Shown: positions 36,513-45,835 of the stretch, piece by piece
Numbering within the stretch: the stretch's first letter is position 1
Layout of the letters: every line of letters starts with the position of its first letter
Origin: Polaribacter huanghezhanensis
Lineage (GTDB): Bacteria > Bacteroidota > Bacteroidia > Flavobacteriales > Flavobacteriaceae
Direction of reading: 5' to 3'
Length of the DNA: 64,000 nt
Assembly: GCF_030444335.1 (NCBI RefSeq)
Contig: NZ_CP128595.1
Location: forward strand, 682,001 to 746,000
Made by a program: the position numbers and the translations under genes
Notes under the pieces: model-generated
The model's database searches: none
Told to the model about the DNA's origin: nothing
What the model saw: the letters and a program-made list of their open reading frames with translations, nothing else

Positions 36513-37022
36513 ATGGCAGAAGAAATAATCAATAGAGTTGCAAGTAGCAAATTAATTACATTAGATCTTGAGGATTTTTATCCTGAAGGAAATCGTGTGG
36601 TTTTTGACATTAAAGATTGGTTGTTTAAAGAAATCATTTTAAAAGAAAAAGATTTTAGAGCTTTTGTAAACGATCATAACTGGAATCAATACCAAGGTAA
36701 TTATGTTGCATTAACGTGTTCTTCTGATGCTATTATTCCTTCTTGGGCATATTTATTAATCACCACAAAACTGGCTCCTTTTGCTAAAAAAATAGTTGTT
36801 GGTAATTTAGAAACTTTAGAGACTGTTATTTTTGAAAACATAATTAATCAACTAAATATAGCTATTTTTAAAGATAAACCTGTCATTCTAAAAGGTTGTT
36901 CTAACAAACCAATTCCTGCTTCTGCATACACGCTTTTAATTCAAAAACTTCAGCCAATTGCAAAATCAATTCTATTTGGCGAAGCATGTTCTACAGTTCC
37001 ATTATACAAAGCCTCAAAATAA
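36513..37022 (+). CDS. DUF2480 family protein
   Basis: A 169-aa cytoplasmic protein recognised as DUF2480 by its order of motifs: ITLDLEDFYPEGNRVVFDIK, then HNWNQYQGNYVALTCSSDAI and IPSWAYLLITTKLAPFAK, and near the C-terminus KGCSNKPIPASAY. Conserved Cys residues (in TCSSD, KGCSN and EACS) could bind metal or an Fe-S centre. The family often follows suf genes in Flavobacteriaceae as I recall, which suggests a link to Fe-S metabolism (inference). Function is unknown. Confidence 0.85.
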   Translation: MAEEIINRVASSKLITLDLEDFYPEGNRVVFDIKDWLFKEIILKEKDFRAFVNDHNWNQYQGNYVALTCSSDAIIPSWAYLLITTKLAPFAKKIVVGNLETLETVIFENIINQLNIAIFKDKPVILKGCSNKPIPASAYTLLIQKLQPIAKSILFGEACSTVPLYKASK

Positions 37023-37078
37023 TTTTTTTTGTTCTTTAATTCGTGTTACTTTTGCAACTTAAATTATTTTAAGAACTG

Positions 37079-37936
37079 ATGAAAAAGTACCTTTTCGGTT
37101 TTCTTTTACTAATATCTACACTTAGTTTTTCTCAAGAAAAGAAAGATAGTATTCCTCCTGCGCCTCCAAAATGGAAGGTAACCGGCTTGTTTACGTTTTT
37201 GTTTAATCAATCTACTTTTACCAACTGGAAAGCCGGTGGAGACAATACAATTGCTGGGAATATTGGTGTTAATTATGATTTTAATTACAAAAGCGGAAAA
37301 TGGAACTGGGACAATAGAATAATTACAGTCTATGGTTTAAGTAATATTCAAGAAGCAGGTGTTCGTAAAACAAATGACCGTTTTGAATACAATTCTTTAT
37401 TGGGTTTAAAATCTAATAAATATTGGTTTTTCTCTTTTTTCTTAAACTTTAAAACACAATACACAAAAGGGTACGACGATAGAGAATCACCAAGATTACT
37501 GGTTTCAGATTTTTTTTCTCCTGCATACTTGTCTTTTGGTCCAGGAATGTTATGGAAAAGATCTGATGATATTACAATAAACATTGCGCCTGCAACCTCT
37601 CGATTTACTTTTGTAAACGATCACTTTTCTGGGAAATATGGGGTAAACCCTGGAGAAAACGTAAAATTTGCATTAGGATTTAGTTTATCCGGCTATTTAA
37701 ATTTTGAAGTGTTGGAAAACATTAACATGCAAAATATTATTGCGTTGTATTCTAATTACTTAAATAAAGCTCAAAATGTGGATGTTGATTACCAAGCAAA
37801 GTTTTCTACAGATATCAATAAGTACATGACCACTAATGTTATTTTTCATATGTTGATTGACGACAACGCTTCTAGCAAAATACAACTGAAACAAATATTT
37901 GGACTTGGATTAAAGTATGTTTTTCATAAAAAATAA
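37079..37936 (+). CDS. DUF3078 exported protein, copy 1
   Basis: The 285-aa protein has a signal peptide (MKKYLFGFLLLISTLSFSQ) and repeating amphipathic beta strands, ending in LGLKYVFHKK, so it is probably an outer-membrane beta-barrel. Motifs STFTNWKAGGDNTIAGNIG and FGPGMLWKRSDD are shared with the next gene. DUF3078 is a Bacteroidota family of unknown function. A TACTTTTG -7 element at 37047-37054 lies 24 nt upstream. The second copy follows 11 bp later. Confidence 0.87.
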   Translation: MKKYLFGFLLLISTLSFSQEKKDSIPPAPPKWKVTGLFTFLFNQSTFTNWKAGGDNTIAGNIGVNYDFNYKSGKWNWDNRIITVYGLSNIQEAGVRKTNDRFEYNSLLGLKSNKYWFFSFFLNFKTQYTKGYDDRESPRLLVSDFFSPAYLSFGPGMLWKRSDDITINIAPATSRFTFVNDHFSGKYGVNPGENVKFALGFSLSGYLNFEVLENINMQNIIALYSNYLNKAQNVDVDYQAKFSTDINKYMTTNVIFHMLIDDNASSKIQLKQIFGLGLKYVFHKK

Positions 37937-37947
37937 ATTCAATAAAA

Positions 37948-38790
37948 ATGATTAAAAAAATTTGCTTCGCACTATTAGTCGTTGCGGCAATTCAAACACA
38001 GGCTCAAGATACAACTGATCAACCAATTTCTAATTGGAAAAAAACAGGAAATATTTCTTTTTTGGTCAATCAATCTGCTTTTTCTAATTGGATTTCTGGT
38101 GGAGATAACACTGTTTCTGGTAATTTAGGAATCAATTATGACTTTAATTACTCGAAAGAAAACACCACTTGGGACAATAAAATAATGTTGGCTTACGGAC
38201 TAAATAATGTCAAAGGGAACGGAACTAGAAAAACAGATGATACTTTTGAATTTAACTCGCTTTACGGGAAAAAAGCAACTGGAAATTGGTCGTATTCTTT
38301 CTTTTTAAATTTTAAAACGCAATTTACAAACGGTTATGATTATTCTAGTGTGCCAAAGGTAAAAACCTCGGCATTTTTAGCACCAGGGTATTTCAGTTTT
38401 GGTCCAGGTATGTTGTGGAAAAAATCAGATAATTTTAAAATAAACTTAGCGCCAATTACCTCTAAAATCACCATGGTTTCTGATGAATTTTCTGGAAGTT
38501 ACGGAATAGATTTAGGGGAAAACACACGTTATGAGTTTGGTTTTAATGGTTCTCTAAATTACAAAACCATACTAATGGAAAACATTACGATGGAAAACAT
38601 CTTAAATGTGTATGCTAATTATTTAGACAAACCACAAAATATGGATTTAGATTATCAATTAAACTTTGTAATGCAAATCAATAAATACGTATCTACCAAC
38701 TTAAATTTTCATGCTATTGTTGATGACAATGCAACAAGTAAAATACAATTTAAAGAAGTGTTTGGCTTGGGAGTAAATTACATTTTCTAA
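37948..38790 (+). CDS. DUF3078 exported protein, copy 2
   Basis: A 280-aa paralogue of the preceding gene, with a signal peptide (MIKKICFALLVVAAIQTQAQ). It repeats the order of motifs (SAFSNWISGGDNTVSGNLG, FLNFKTQFTNGYD, FGPGMLWKKSDNFKINLAP, GLGVNYIF). By eye roughly half of the positions are the same, so the duplication is old. It is probably also an outer-membrane barrel. Both copies are in one transcript ended by a strong hairpin. Confidence 0.87.
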   Translation: MIKKICFALLVVAAIQTQAQDTTDQPISNWKKTGNISFLVNQSAFSNWISGGDNTVSGNLGINYDFNYSKENTTWDNKIMLAYGLNNVKGNGTRKTDDTFEFNSLYGKKATGNWSYSFFLNFKTQFTNGYDYSSVPKVKTSAFLAPGYFSFGPGMLWKKSDNFKINLAPITSKITMVSDEFSGSYGIDLGENTRYEFGFNGSLNYKTILMENITMENILNVYANYLDKPQNMDLDYQLNFVMQINKYVSTNLNFHAIVDDNATSKIQFKEVFGLGVNYIF

Positions 38791-38809
38791 AAAAAATTAA
38801 ACCAACTTT

Positions 38810-38838
38810 AAAGAGCCAGCATTTTGCTGGCTCTTTAT
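38810..38838 (+). terminator. Terminator after the DUF3078 pair
   Basis: AAAGAGCCAGCA and TGCTGGCTCTTT form a 12-bp stem around TTT, 20 bp after the stop. Confidence 0.85.
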
Positions 38839-38875
38839 GTTTAACTAAATAAGGATTTATTTTTTACAGAAAAAT

Positions 38876-40084
38876 TTATTCTTCTGTATATTCATCATAC
38901 AAAAAGTTGTTGTACGGAAAACGTGCAATATGAATTTTCTTTACTTCTTCATACACCTTTTCTTTAAACTCTTCGATGTTTTCTTTATTGATGGCAGATA
39001 AAAATACAGCTGTTATTTCTAAATCGTTCATCCATGTTTTTTGCCAATCTTCTAGCGTATAATGTGCTTTGGTTTTTTCTGTAACCAAATCATCTTCGTC
39101 AATCGTTTCGTGAGCATAGGCATCGATTTTATTAAAAACCATAAGTGTTGGTTTATCGGCACTTTTTATTTCATCTAAAATGGTGTTTACAGACGCAATA
39201 TGATCTTCAAAATTTGGATGCGAAATATCTACAACATGTAATAATAAATCGGCTTCTCTTACTTCATCTAAAGTAGATTTAAAAGATTCCACCAATTGTG
39301 TTGGTAATTTTCTAATAAAACCAACCGTGTCTGTCATTAAAAAAGGAATGTTTTTAACCACCACTTTCCGTACCGTTGTATCTAACGTAGCAAAGAGTTT
39401 GTTTTCGGCAAAAACATCACTTTTACTAATCACATTCATTAATGTTGATTTACCAACATTGGTGTAACCAACCAGAGCAACTCGAACCATTTTTCCACGA
39501 TTTTTTCGTTGCACAGCCATTTGCTTATCAATGGTTGCAAGTTTCTTTTTAAGAATGGTAATTTTATCTCGAATAATACGTCTGTCTGTTTCAATTTCTG
39601 TTTCTCCAGGACCACGCATTCCAATTCCCCCTTTTTGTTTATCAAGGTGGGTCCAAAGGCGCGTTAATCTTGGTAATAAATATTCGCATTGTGCCAATTC
39701 AACTTGAGTTTTTGCCGAACTTGTTTGTGCTCTTTGGGCAAAAATATCGAGAATTAAATTGGTTCTGTCTAAAATCTTACAATCCAATACTTTTTCGATA
39801 TTTCTAATTTGTGCTGGTGATAATTCGTCATCAAAAATAGCAGTACCAATATTGTGTGATTCTATATATGCAGCAACTTCTTCTAGTTTACCTGCTCCAA
39901 TAAAGGTTTTTGGATGTGGTTTTTCTAGTTTTTGTGTAAATCTTTTTACGGCAATTCCTCCCGCGGTTAAGGTTAAAAACTCTAATTCATCTAAATATTC
40001 TTCAGACTGCGTTTCGTCTTGAAATTGTGTGATAACACCAATTAAAACGGCTTTTTCTGAAGTTACTTCTCTTTCGTCTATCAT
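38876..40084 (-). CDS. hflX: Ribosome-associated GTPase HflX
   Basis: HflX splits stalled or heat-damaged 70S ribosomes. The ATG at 40084 gives MIDEREVTSEKAVLIG; a TTG at 40093 lies within the -7 promoter element and is rejected. The 402-aa protein has the N-terminal nucleotide-binding HflX domain and the glycine-rich GGIGMRGPGETEIETDRR hinge. The G domain has G1 GYTNVGKSTLMN, G3 DTVGFIRKLP and G4 FNKID. The C-terminal tail is acidic. The start codon lies 6 nt after a TACCTTTG -7 box, implying a leaderless message. Confidence 0.95.
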   Translation of the reverse strand: MIDEREVTSEKAVLIGVITQFQDETQSEEYLDELEFLTLTAGGIAVKRFTQKLEKPHPKTFIGAGKLEEVAAYIESHNIGTAIFDDELSPAQIRNIEKVLDCKILDRTNLILDIFAQRAQTSSAKTQVELAQCEYLLPRLTRLWTHLDKQKGGIGMRGPGETEIETDRRIIRDKITILKKKLATIDKQMAVQRKNRGKMVRVALVGYTNVGKSTLMNVISKSDVFAENKLFATLDTTVRKVVVKNIPFLMTDTVGFIRKLPTQLVESFKSTLDEVREADLLLHVVDISHPNFEDHIASVNTILDEIKSADKPTLMVFNKIDAYAHETIDEDDLVTEKTKAHYTLEDWQKTWMNDLEITAVFLSAINKENIEEFKEKVYEEVKKIHIARFPYNNFLYDEYTEE

Positions 40085-40090
40085 AAGGAG

Positions 40091-40098
40091 CAAAGGTA
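40091..40098 (-). promoter_or_regulatory. -7 element abutting hflX
   Basis: TACCTTTG on the minus strand ends 6 nt before the hflX ATG, so the transcript would begin at about the start codon. Confidence 0.55.
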
Positions 40099-40119
40099 TA
40101 AAGAAATCATTTTTTTAAA

Positions 40120-40356
40120 CTACGAATCTTTGTTTTTCATCCAGCCTTTAATCTTTTCATCATCTAGTTGATATTTTTTATACTTTCCATCTCTATATCG
40201 GTGATAAATAAAAATGGGCATCAACAAAAAAGACAAGTAAAAAACCCCTAAACCCATTACAATTTCTGCTTTTGGATGATCGGTTTTTAACAAATAAATA
40301 CCGATACACATCCAAAGGATAAAGATGATAAATAGACTTTTAAGAAGTGTTTTCAT
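40120..40356 (-). CDS. Small two-helix membrane protein
   Basis: A 78-aa protein with two hydrophobic helices (about 5-23, LKSLFIIFILWMCIGIYLL; and about 32-52, IVMGLGVFYLSFLLMPIFIYH) and a charged C-terminal tail rich in Lys/Asp. I do not recognise the family. It begins 10 bp after the stop of the ClC gene on the same strand and is probably cotranscribed with it. It could be a small accessory membrane protein, but nothing shows this. Confidence 0.65.
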   Translation of the reverse strand: MKTLLKSLFIIFILWMCIGIYLLKTDHPKAEIVMGLGVFYLSFLLMPIFIYHRYRDGKYKKYQLDDEKIKGWMKNKDS

Positions 40357-40366
40357 AAATTAAAAA

Positions 40367-42154
40367 TTAACTTGTTACTTCAATTAGTTTATTTCTGTAA
40401 GCGGTTAGCAATTTAGATTTAGAGATAAAACCAACGTATTTTCCGTTTTTAACAACCGGTAAATTCCAAGCGTTGCTGTCTTTAAATTTTTTCATTACTT
40501 TCTCTGAATTATCTGTGTCAAAAATAACTTCTGGTGCAGATTTCATCACATCGGTTACTTTTACCTTTTCGTACATTTCTTGGTTGAACATCATAGAACG
40601 GATGTCATCCAGCAATACAATTCCTAAAAAATGTTCTTTATCATCTAAAACTGGATATAAATTACGGCTAGATTTTGCAACGTTTTCTTTGAGTAATTCT
40701 CCTAAATTCTTTTGAACGGTGGTCGTAATAAAATCGGTTTCAATTATTTTTTCGATGTCTAAAAACATCAATACATTTTTATCTTTATCATGTGTAATTA
40801 ACTCCCCTCTTTTTGCTAATTGGGCTGTGTAAATATTAAACGGAACAAAGTGTTTGGTAATGATAAAAGAGATCGATGCTACAATCATCAACGGAATAAA
40901 TAACTCATAACCTCCTGTGATTTCTGCAATTAAAAAAATGGCAGTAAGTGGAGCTAATAAAACACCTGCCATTAAACCAGCCATACCAACCATTGCAAAA
41001 TTAATGGGTGAAACTTGAAAACCTAAAATATCAAAATAATTGATAAAAATGGCAAATAAATACCCTGTAACACTTCCTGTAAAAAGAGTTGGTGCAAAAA
41101 TACCTCCAATACCACCAGCGCCAAAAGTAACAGAAGTTGCCACAATTTTAAACAGAATAATACCAACTAAAAAGAGCATTATTACTAAAATATTATTTGA
41201 ATTGTAATTAAACACATTATTACTAATCACGCTACTTACATTTCCTTTTAAAATACTGTTAATGGTTTCATAACCCTCACCAAATAAGGGCGGAATAAGA
41301 TAAACGACAACGCCTAAAACGACACCACCTATTAATAAGCGTTTATAAGGATTGTCTATTTTTCTGAAAAAATCTCCAATAATAAAATAAACTTTGCTAA
41401 AATATACCGAAACCAGTGCTGTAAAAACACCTAACGACATATAGAAGAAAACATCGCTTAATAAAAATTTATCTTCAATATTAATGTGTAATAATACATC
41501 GTCCCCCAAAAAGAAAAAAGAAGTTAACACGGCAGTAATGGATGCTAATAATAAAGGAATCATTGATGCCAACGTAAGTTCCAAGCTAAATATTTCTACC
41601 GCAAAAACAATTGCTGCAATTGGTGCTTTAAAAATAGACGACATAGCGCCTGCTGCTGCTGCACTAATTAATAAGGTTTTTGTTGTCTGATTTAAATGAA
41701 ACAAGCGCGCAAAATTAGATCCCAATGCAGCACCTGTAGCAACCGTTGGCCCTTCCAAACCAACTGAACCTCCAAAACCCACCGTAAGTGGTGCTGTAAA
41801 AATAGAAGCCCACATTTGATGCCTAGGCATCATTCCTTTTTGCTTAGAAATGGCGTATAAAGTTGATGGAATTCCGTGTCCCACTTTCTTCTTAACCACA
41901 TATTTAAGAACTAGTACTACTAGAAACATTCCTAAAATTGGAAAAATAAAATAAAAACCGTTGTGTATTTCTTTAATAAACTCGCCCTCTAATAAATACT
42001 GAATAAGATGGACTGCATTTTTTAAAATTACTGCGCCCAAACCTGCGAGTAAACCAATAATTGTACTAGCAATATTTATAAATTGTTTGTTAGAGATATT
42101 TTGATATCTCCATTTTAAAAATTTTTTAAAAATTTTTTTTGAACTAAAAGGCAT
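40367..42154 (-). CDS. ClC-type chloride channel/antiporter with C-terminal CBS domains
   Basis: The 595-aa protein has the ClC membrane core (about 20-430) with the selectivity signatures GHGIPSTLYA, GGSVGLEGPTVATGAALGS (containing the gating Glu) and GAGGIGGIFAPTLFTGS. Two CBS domains follow (about 450-590; DVMKSAPEVIFDTDN lies between them). The gating Glu suggests a proton-coupled exchanger or gated channel; the proton-path Glu was not located by eye. Bacterial ClCs with CBS domains are common in Bacteroidota. The CBS pair may sense adenine nucleotides (family inference). Confidence 0.92.
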   Translation of the reverse strand: MPFSSKKIFKKFLKWRYQNISNKQFINIASTIIGLLAGLGAVILKNAVHLIQYLLEGEFIKEIHNGFYFIFPILGMFLVVLVLKYVVKKKVGHGIPSTLYAISKQKGMMPRHQMWASIFTAPLTVGFGGSVGLEGPTVATGAALGSNFARLFHLNQTTKTLLISAAAAGAMSSIFKAPIAAIVFAVEIFSLELTLASMIPLLLASITAVLTSFFFLGDDVLLHINIEDKFLLSDVFFYMSLGVFTALVSVYFSKVYFIIGDFFRKIDNPYKRLLIGGVVLGVVVYLIPPLFGEGYETINSILKGNVSSVISNNVFNYNSNNILVIMLFLVGIILFKIVATSVTFGAGGIGGIFAPTLFTGSVTGYLFAIFINYFDILGFQVSPINFAMVGMAGLMAGVLLAPLTAIFLIAEITGGYELFIPLMIVASISFIITKHFVPFNIYTAQLAKRGELITHDKDKNVLMFLDIEKIIETDFITTTVQKNLGELLKENVAKSSRNLYPVLDDKEHFLGIVLLDDIRSMMFNQEMYEKVKVTDVMKSAPEVIFDTDNSEKVMKKFKDSNAWNLPVVKNGKYVGFISKSKLLTAYRNKLIEVTS

Positions 42155-42228
42155 TTTATTTACAAGTATTCCAACAATAGGGTTGGTGTTAAATTTGATT
42201 GATATTGCAACCTACTGTTGCTTTTTAT

Positions 42229-42308
42229 TTAATTCCTTTAACTAATTATCATCGATAAACGCTGATGCGTTCATCTTTACACATCTCTACCTTAATTGTT
42301 TTTTGTTA
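42229..42308 (-). pseudogene. Decayed copy of the aspS 3' end
   Basis: Read on the minus strand this segment encodes KNN*GRDV* and, after a frameshift, MNASAFIDDN*LKELN. It aligns with the true AspRS C-terminus ([25 protein letters not shown]) at 43046-43145. DNA identity is obvious in CTCTACC, AATTGTTTTTTG and TCGATAAA. Several stops and a frameshift show it is no longer coding. The last codons of the adjacent DUF6503-like gene (Lys-Asn-Asn-stop) fall within it. Confidence 0.85.
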
Positions 42309-43002
42309 AAATATCAGTTCCTAAATGGGTATTGTCTTTATTCTTAAACCAAGCGCGATTCTTCGGCATTTTTATTCCATTAATAGTTTCTTCTTTGTTT
42401 AGTAAAATATACTCACCATCATTTTTAGACTCGTCATGAAAAAACTGATATACTTCCATCGCATACGTTTTAGGATTGAAATAAAAATACCAAGTGTCTT
42501 TTCCAACTTCCTTTTTATAGGTAGCTTTTAAGACCAAATACTTTTTCCCTTTAAACGTTTTCTTGGCTACTTTTTGACGAATTATTGTACCGTCATCTTT
42601 TAGTTTCATCGGTAAACCGTACAAAAAAGTATAATAATTCTGATACATTTTTGCTCTTTCAATACTTAATTTATTCTTTTTCAAAATTTCATCAGATGGA
42701 TTTTCATCACCATTAAAAACAATCTGAACACTGTCTTTCTTTATACGATACTCAGAAGTATTTTTACCGCTTTTTGCTTTTACCGAAAAGAATTGATTTG
42801 GAATATCAATTTGTATTTCACTATCTCTATTGGTGTTTTTTGGTGTTTCCATGGTTACCAATAAGGTCCCTTTAAACGTGTTCCAATTTCCGTTTGGGTC
42901 GTGGTATTCAATTGCCTTTTCTAATAATTGATTCCCTGTGAGTTCTTGACTGAAAGATTGTATTGAAAATAACAATACAAGAAGAATAAGTGATTTTTTC
43001 AT
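42292..43002 (-). CDS. DUF6503-like exported protein
   Basis: A 236-aa protein with a signal peptide (MKKSLILLVLLFSIQSFSQ). The body is beta-rich, with GNWNTFKGTLLVTMETPKN near the N-terminus and DTWYFYFNPKTYAMEVYQF and INGIKMPKNRAWF near the C-terminus. This is the LolA/LppX-like half-barrel pattern of DUF6503 as I recall; it may bind lipid or act in the envelope (inference). It lies between the aspS terminator and a decayed second copy of the aspS 3' end, and its final three residues (KNN) and stop come from that remnant. The gene therefore appears to have been inserted downstream of aspS. Confidence 0.78.
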   Translation of the reverse strand: MKKSLILLVLLFSIQSFSQELTGNQLLEKAIEYHDPNGNWNTFKGTLLVTMETPKNTNRDSEIQIDIPNQFFSVKAKSGKNTSEYRIKKDSVQIVFNGDENPSDEILKKNKLSIERAKMYQNYYTFLYGLPMKLKDDGTIIRQKVAKKTFKGKKYLVLKATYKKEVGKDTWYFYFNPKTYAMEVYQFFHDESKNDGEYILLNKEETINGIKMPKNRAWFKNKDNTHLGTDILTKNN

Positions 43003-43015
43003 AAATTAAAAGTAC

Positions 43016-43040
43016 TAAAAAATCCCGCAAAAGCGGGATT
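43016..43040 (-). terminator. Terminator of aspS
   Basis: AATCCCGC and GCGGGATT around AAAA form the stem; on the minus strand a run of T follows. It lies 5 bp beyond the aspS stop and just upstream of the DUF6503-like gene. Confidence 0.88.
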
Positions 43041-43045
43041 AACAT

Positions 43046-44800
43046 TTATTTCTGAATATCTAATTTGATACTCAATTCTTTTAGTTGATTCGCGTCGATA
43101 AAAGCTGGCGCATCAATCATTACATCTCTACCAGAATTGTTTTTTGGGAACGCAATAAAATCACGTATCGTTTCTTGTCCGCCTAAAATAGCAACCAATC
43201 GATCCAATCCAAAAGCTAAACCTCCGTGTGGCGGCGCGCCATATTCAAAAGCATCCATTAAAAAACCAAATTGTGCTTTGGCATCTTCTTCAGAAAAACC
43301 AAGATGTTTTAACATGGTTGCTTGCATTTGTTTATCATGAATTCTGATAGAACCTCCACCGATTTCATTTCCATTTAACACCAAATCATATGCATTTGCT
43401 TTTACAGCTCCAGGATCTGAATCTAACAATTCTAGTTGACCAGGTTTTGGTGATGTAAACGGGTGATGCATTGCATGATAATGTCCTGTTTCTTCGTCCA
43501 ATTCTAACAATGGAAAATCGATTACCCAAAGTGGCGCAAATACTTTTGGATCTCTCAACCCTAAACGTGTTGCTAATTCCATTCGTAAAGCAGATAATTG
43601 TGCTCTTACTTTATTGGTTTCTCCTGATAAAATACAGATTAAATCTCCGGCTTTCGCTTCCGTTTTATCTGCCCATTTTGCCAAGTCTTCTTGATCGTAA
43701 AATTTATCTACAGATGATTTGAATGTTCCGTCTTCATTAACTCGACAATAAATCATTCCTAAAGCACCAACTTGTGGGCGACGAACCCAATCAATCAATT
43801 TATCTATTTCTTTTCTTGTGTAAGAATTTCCTCCAGGAACAGCGATTCCAACAACCAATTCAGCATCGTTAAACACTTTGAACTCCTTGTGCTGTGTAAA
43901 ATGGTTTAACTCGCCAAACTCCATTCCAAAACGGATGTCTGGCTTGTCATTTCCATACAAACGCATCGCATCATCATACAACATTCTTGGAAATTTCTCC
44001 ACTTCAACTCCGTTGATTTCTTTTAGCAAATGACGTGTCAATCCTTCGAAAATAGTTAAAATATCTTCTTGCTCAACAAAGGCCATTTCACAATCAATTT
44101 GTGTAAATTCTGGCTGTCTGTCTGCGCGCAAATCTTCGTCTCTAAAACATTTTACAATCTGAAAATATTTGTCCATTCCGCCAACCATTAATAGTTGTTT
44201 GAATGTTTGTGGAGATTGTGGCAACGCATAAAACTGCCCTTCATTCATGCGAGAAGGAACCACAAAATCTCTTGCGCCTTCTGGCGTAGATTTTATTAAA
44301 TACGGCGTTTCTACTTCTATAAATTCTTGATCAGACAAGTATTTACGAACTTCCATCGAAACTTTATGACGGAAAATTAAATTGTTTTTTACCGGATTTC
44401 TTCTGATATCTAAATACCGATATTTCATTCTAATATCTTCTCCACCATCCGTTTCATCTTCAATGGTAAAAGGCGGCAGCACAGCTGCATTAAGTATAAC
44501 AAGATTACTTACTAGAACTTCGATATCACCAGTTTTCATTTTAGGATTCTTAGAACTTCTTTCAATAACAGTTCCTGTAACCTGAATCACAAACTCTCTA
44601 CCAAGCGTTTTTGCTTGCTCGATAATTGCTTTTGGCGTGCGATCTTCATCAAAAATTAATTGTGTAATTCCGTATCTATCACGTACATCTACCCAAATCA
44701 TAAATCCTTTATCTCGCGATTTTTGTACCCAACCCGCCAAGGTTACTTCTGTATTGATGTGCGATGCTCTTAACTCACCACAAGAATGACTTCTATACAT
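43046..44800 (-). CDS. aspS: Aspartyl-tRNA synthetase
   Basis: This class II synthetase charges tRNA-Asp. The 584-aa bacterial-type protein has the N-terminal anticodon-binding OB fold ([20 protein letters not shown] region, 1-110) and motif 2 ([18 protein letters not shown]). It also has the large bacterial GAD insertion (about 285-420) and motif 3 ([15 protein letters not shown]) near the C-terminus. Length is normal. A TAAATTTG element on the minus strand (44830-44823) is a plausible -7 box. Discrimination between tRNA-Asp only and tRNA-Asp/Asn cannot be read reliably here. Confidence 0.96.
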   Translation of the reverse strand: MYRSHSCGELRASHINTEVTLAGWVQKSRDKGFMIWVDVRDRYGITQLIFDEDRTPKAIIEQAKTLGREFVIQVTGTVIERSSKNPKMKTGDIEVLVSNLVILNAAVLPPFTIEDETDGGEDIRMKYRYLDIRRNPVKNNLIFRHKVSMEVRKYLSDQEFIEVETPYLIKSTPEGARDFVVPSRMNEGQFYALPQSPQTFKQLLMVGGMDKYFQIVKCFRDEDLRADRQPEFTQIDCEMAFVEQEDILTIFEGLTRHLLKEINGVEVEKFPRMLYDDAMRLYGNDKPDIRFGMEFGELNHFTQHKEFKVFNDAELVVGIAVPGGNSYTRKEIDKLIDWVRRPQVGALGMIYCRVNEDGTFKSSVDKFYDQEDLAKWADKTEAKAGDLICILSGETNKVRAQLSALRMELATRLGLRDPKVFAPLWVIDFPLLELDEETGHYHAMHHPFTSPKPGQLELLDSDPGAVKANAYDLVLNGNEIGGGSIRIHDKQMQATMLKHLGFSEEDAKAQFGFLMDAFEYGAPPHGGLAFGLDRLVAILGGQETIRDFIAFPKNNSGRDVMIDAPAFIDANQLKELSIKLDIQK

Positions 44801-44939
44801 TTTATTGCTTTAAATAATGCTGCAAATTTAACAAGATAATTTTGGAAGTAAGTCTTTTAATAGAAGAAATAATTTATGTATTTCAATAACAAAATATATG
44901 ATAACATACTGATATTCAGGTTATTTAAATTTAATTCAT

Positions 44940-44947
44940 TATATTTG
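44940..44947 (+). promoter_or_regulatory. -7 element upstream of the MddA-like gene
   Basis: TATATTTG matches the consensus and lies about 67 nt before the ATG at 45015; no clear -33 box is present. Confidence 0.45.
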
Positions 44948-45014
44948 AGTTATCTCTTTAAAATAAATGATGTTAAGGTGTATGTAAATATATAACTAAC
45001 TAAAGTTTTTTATT

Positions 45015-45749
45015 ATGAAAAAATTACTCATTCTAGTATTTGGAATTCTTTCTTATTTTATCTTTTTTGTTACATTTTTGTATGCTATTGGATTTGTAGG
45101 AGAGTTGTACGTTCCAAAAACAATTAACAGTGGAGATTCTGGATCAAACGCAATCATTATCAATTTAGTATTGCTTTCTGTTTTTGCATTACAACACAGT
45201 ATTATGGCAAGACCCGGATTTAAAAAATGGTGGAATACTGTTTTTGGAGCAGCAATGGAAAGAAGTATTTATGTGTTATTTTCTAGTTTAGCATTGATCT
45301 TAATTTATTGGAAATGGCAACCGATGACAGCTATTGTTTGGAATGTAGAAGGAGAAACATATGCAATAATTATTCAAGTAATCTTTTGGATTGGGTGGGG
45401 GATTGTATTAACTTCTACTTTCTTAATTAGCCACTTTCACTTATTTGGGTTACAACAAGTATTTGAAAATTTTAAAAATAAAACCTTAAACGATCCTGAA
45501 TTTAAAATGAATCTTTTTTACAGATTGGTGCGTCATCCAATAATGTTAGGATTTATGATTGCGTTTTGGGCGAAAGCGGAAATGACGCAAGGACAGCTAT
45601 TATTTGCAGCAGTAACAACAATATATATGTTCGTTGCTGTAAAATTTTTAGAAGAAAAAGATTTATTAAAAATGCACGGAGAAGATTATAAAAAATATCA
45701 AAAATCAACTTCTATGATTATTCCGTTCTTTAAATTCAACAAAAAATAA
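45015..45749 (+). CDS. mddA: Methanethiol S-methyltransferase-like membrane protein (MddA/NnrU superfamily)
   Basis: A 244-aa integral membrane methyltransferase with five or six helices. The family signatures are ALQHSIMARPGFKKWW (about 58-73), HFHLFGLQQV (about 140-149), LVRHPIMLGFMIAFW (about 175-189, the SAM-binding RHP) and EEKDLLKMHGEDYKKYQ near the C-terminus. MddA methylates methanethiol to dimethyl sulfide (established for Pseudomonas and others). The match to that group rather than to isoprenylcysteine methyltransferases or NnrU is by motif order and could be wrong in detail. It is monocistronic with its own terminator. Confidence 0.75.
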   Translation: MKKLLILVFGILSYFIFFVTFLYAIGFVGELYVPKTINSGDSGSNAIIINLVLLSVFALQHSIMARPGFKKWWNTVFGAAMERSIYVLFSSLALILIYWKWQPMTAIVWNVEGETYAIIIQVIFWIGWGIVLTSTFLISHFHLFGLQQVFENFKNKTLNDPEFKMNLFYRLVRHPIMLGFMIAFWAKAEMTQGQLLFAAVTTIYMFVAVKFLEEKDLLKMHGEDYKKYQKSTSMIIPFFKFNKK

Positions 45750-45769
45750 AATCTAACAACTATTTAAAT

Positions 45770-45796
45770 AAAAGCCGCTTAAAGCGGCTTTTATTT
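45770..45796 (+). terminator. Terminator of the MddA-like gene
   Basis: AAAAGCCGCTT and AAGCGGCTTTT form an 11-bp stem with almost no loop, followed by T-rich sequence. Confidence 0.85.
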
Positions 45797-45822
45797 TGTC
45801 TGTCAAACTCCAAAAATCTTTG

Positions 45823-45830
45823 TAAGTTTG
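45823..45830 (+). promoter_or_regulatory. -7 element abutting the cupin gene
   Basis: TAAGTTTG ends 5 nt before the ATG at 45836. The message would be leaderless. Confidence 0.5.
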
Positions 45831-45835
45831 TACTT

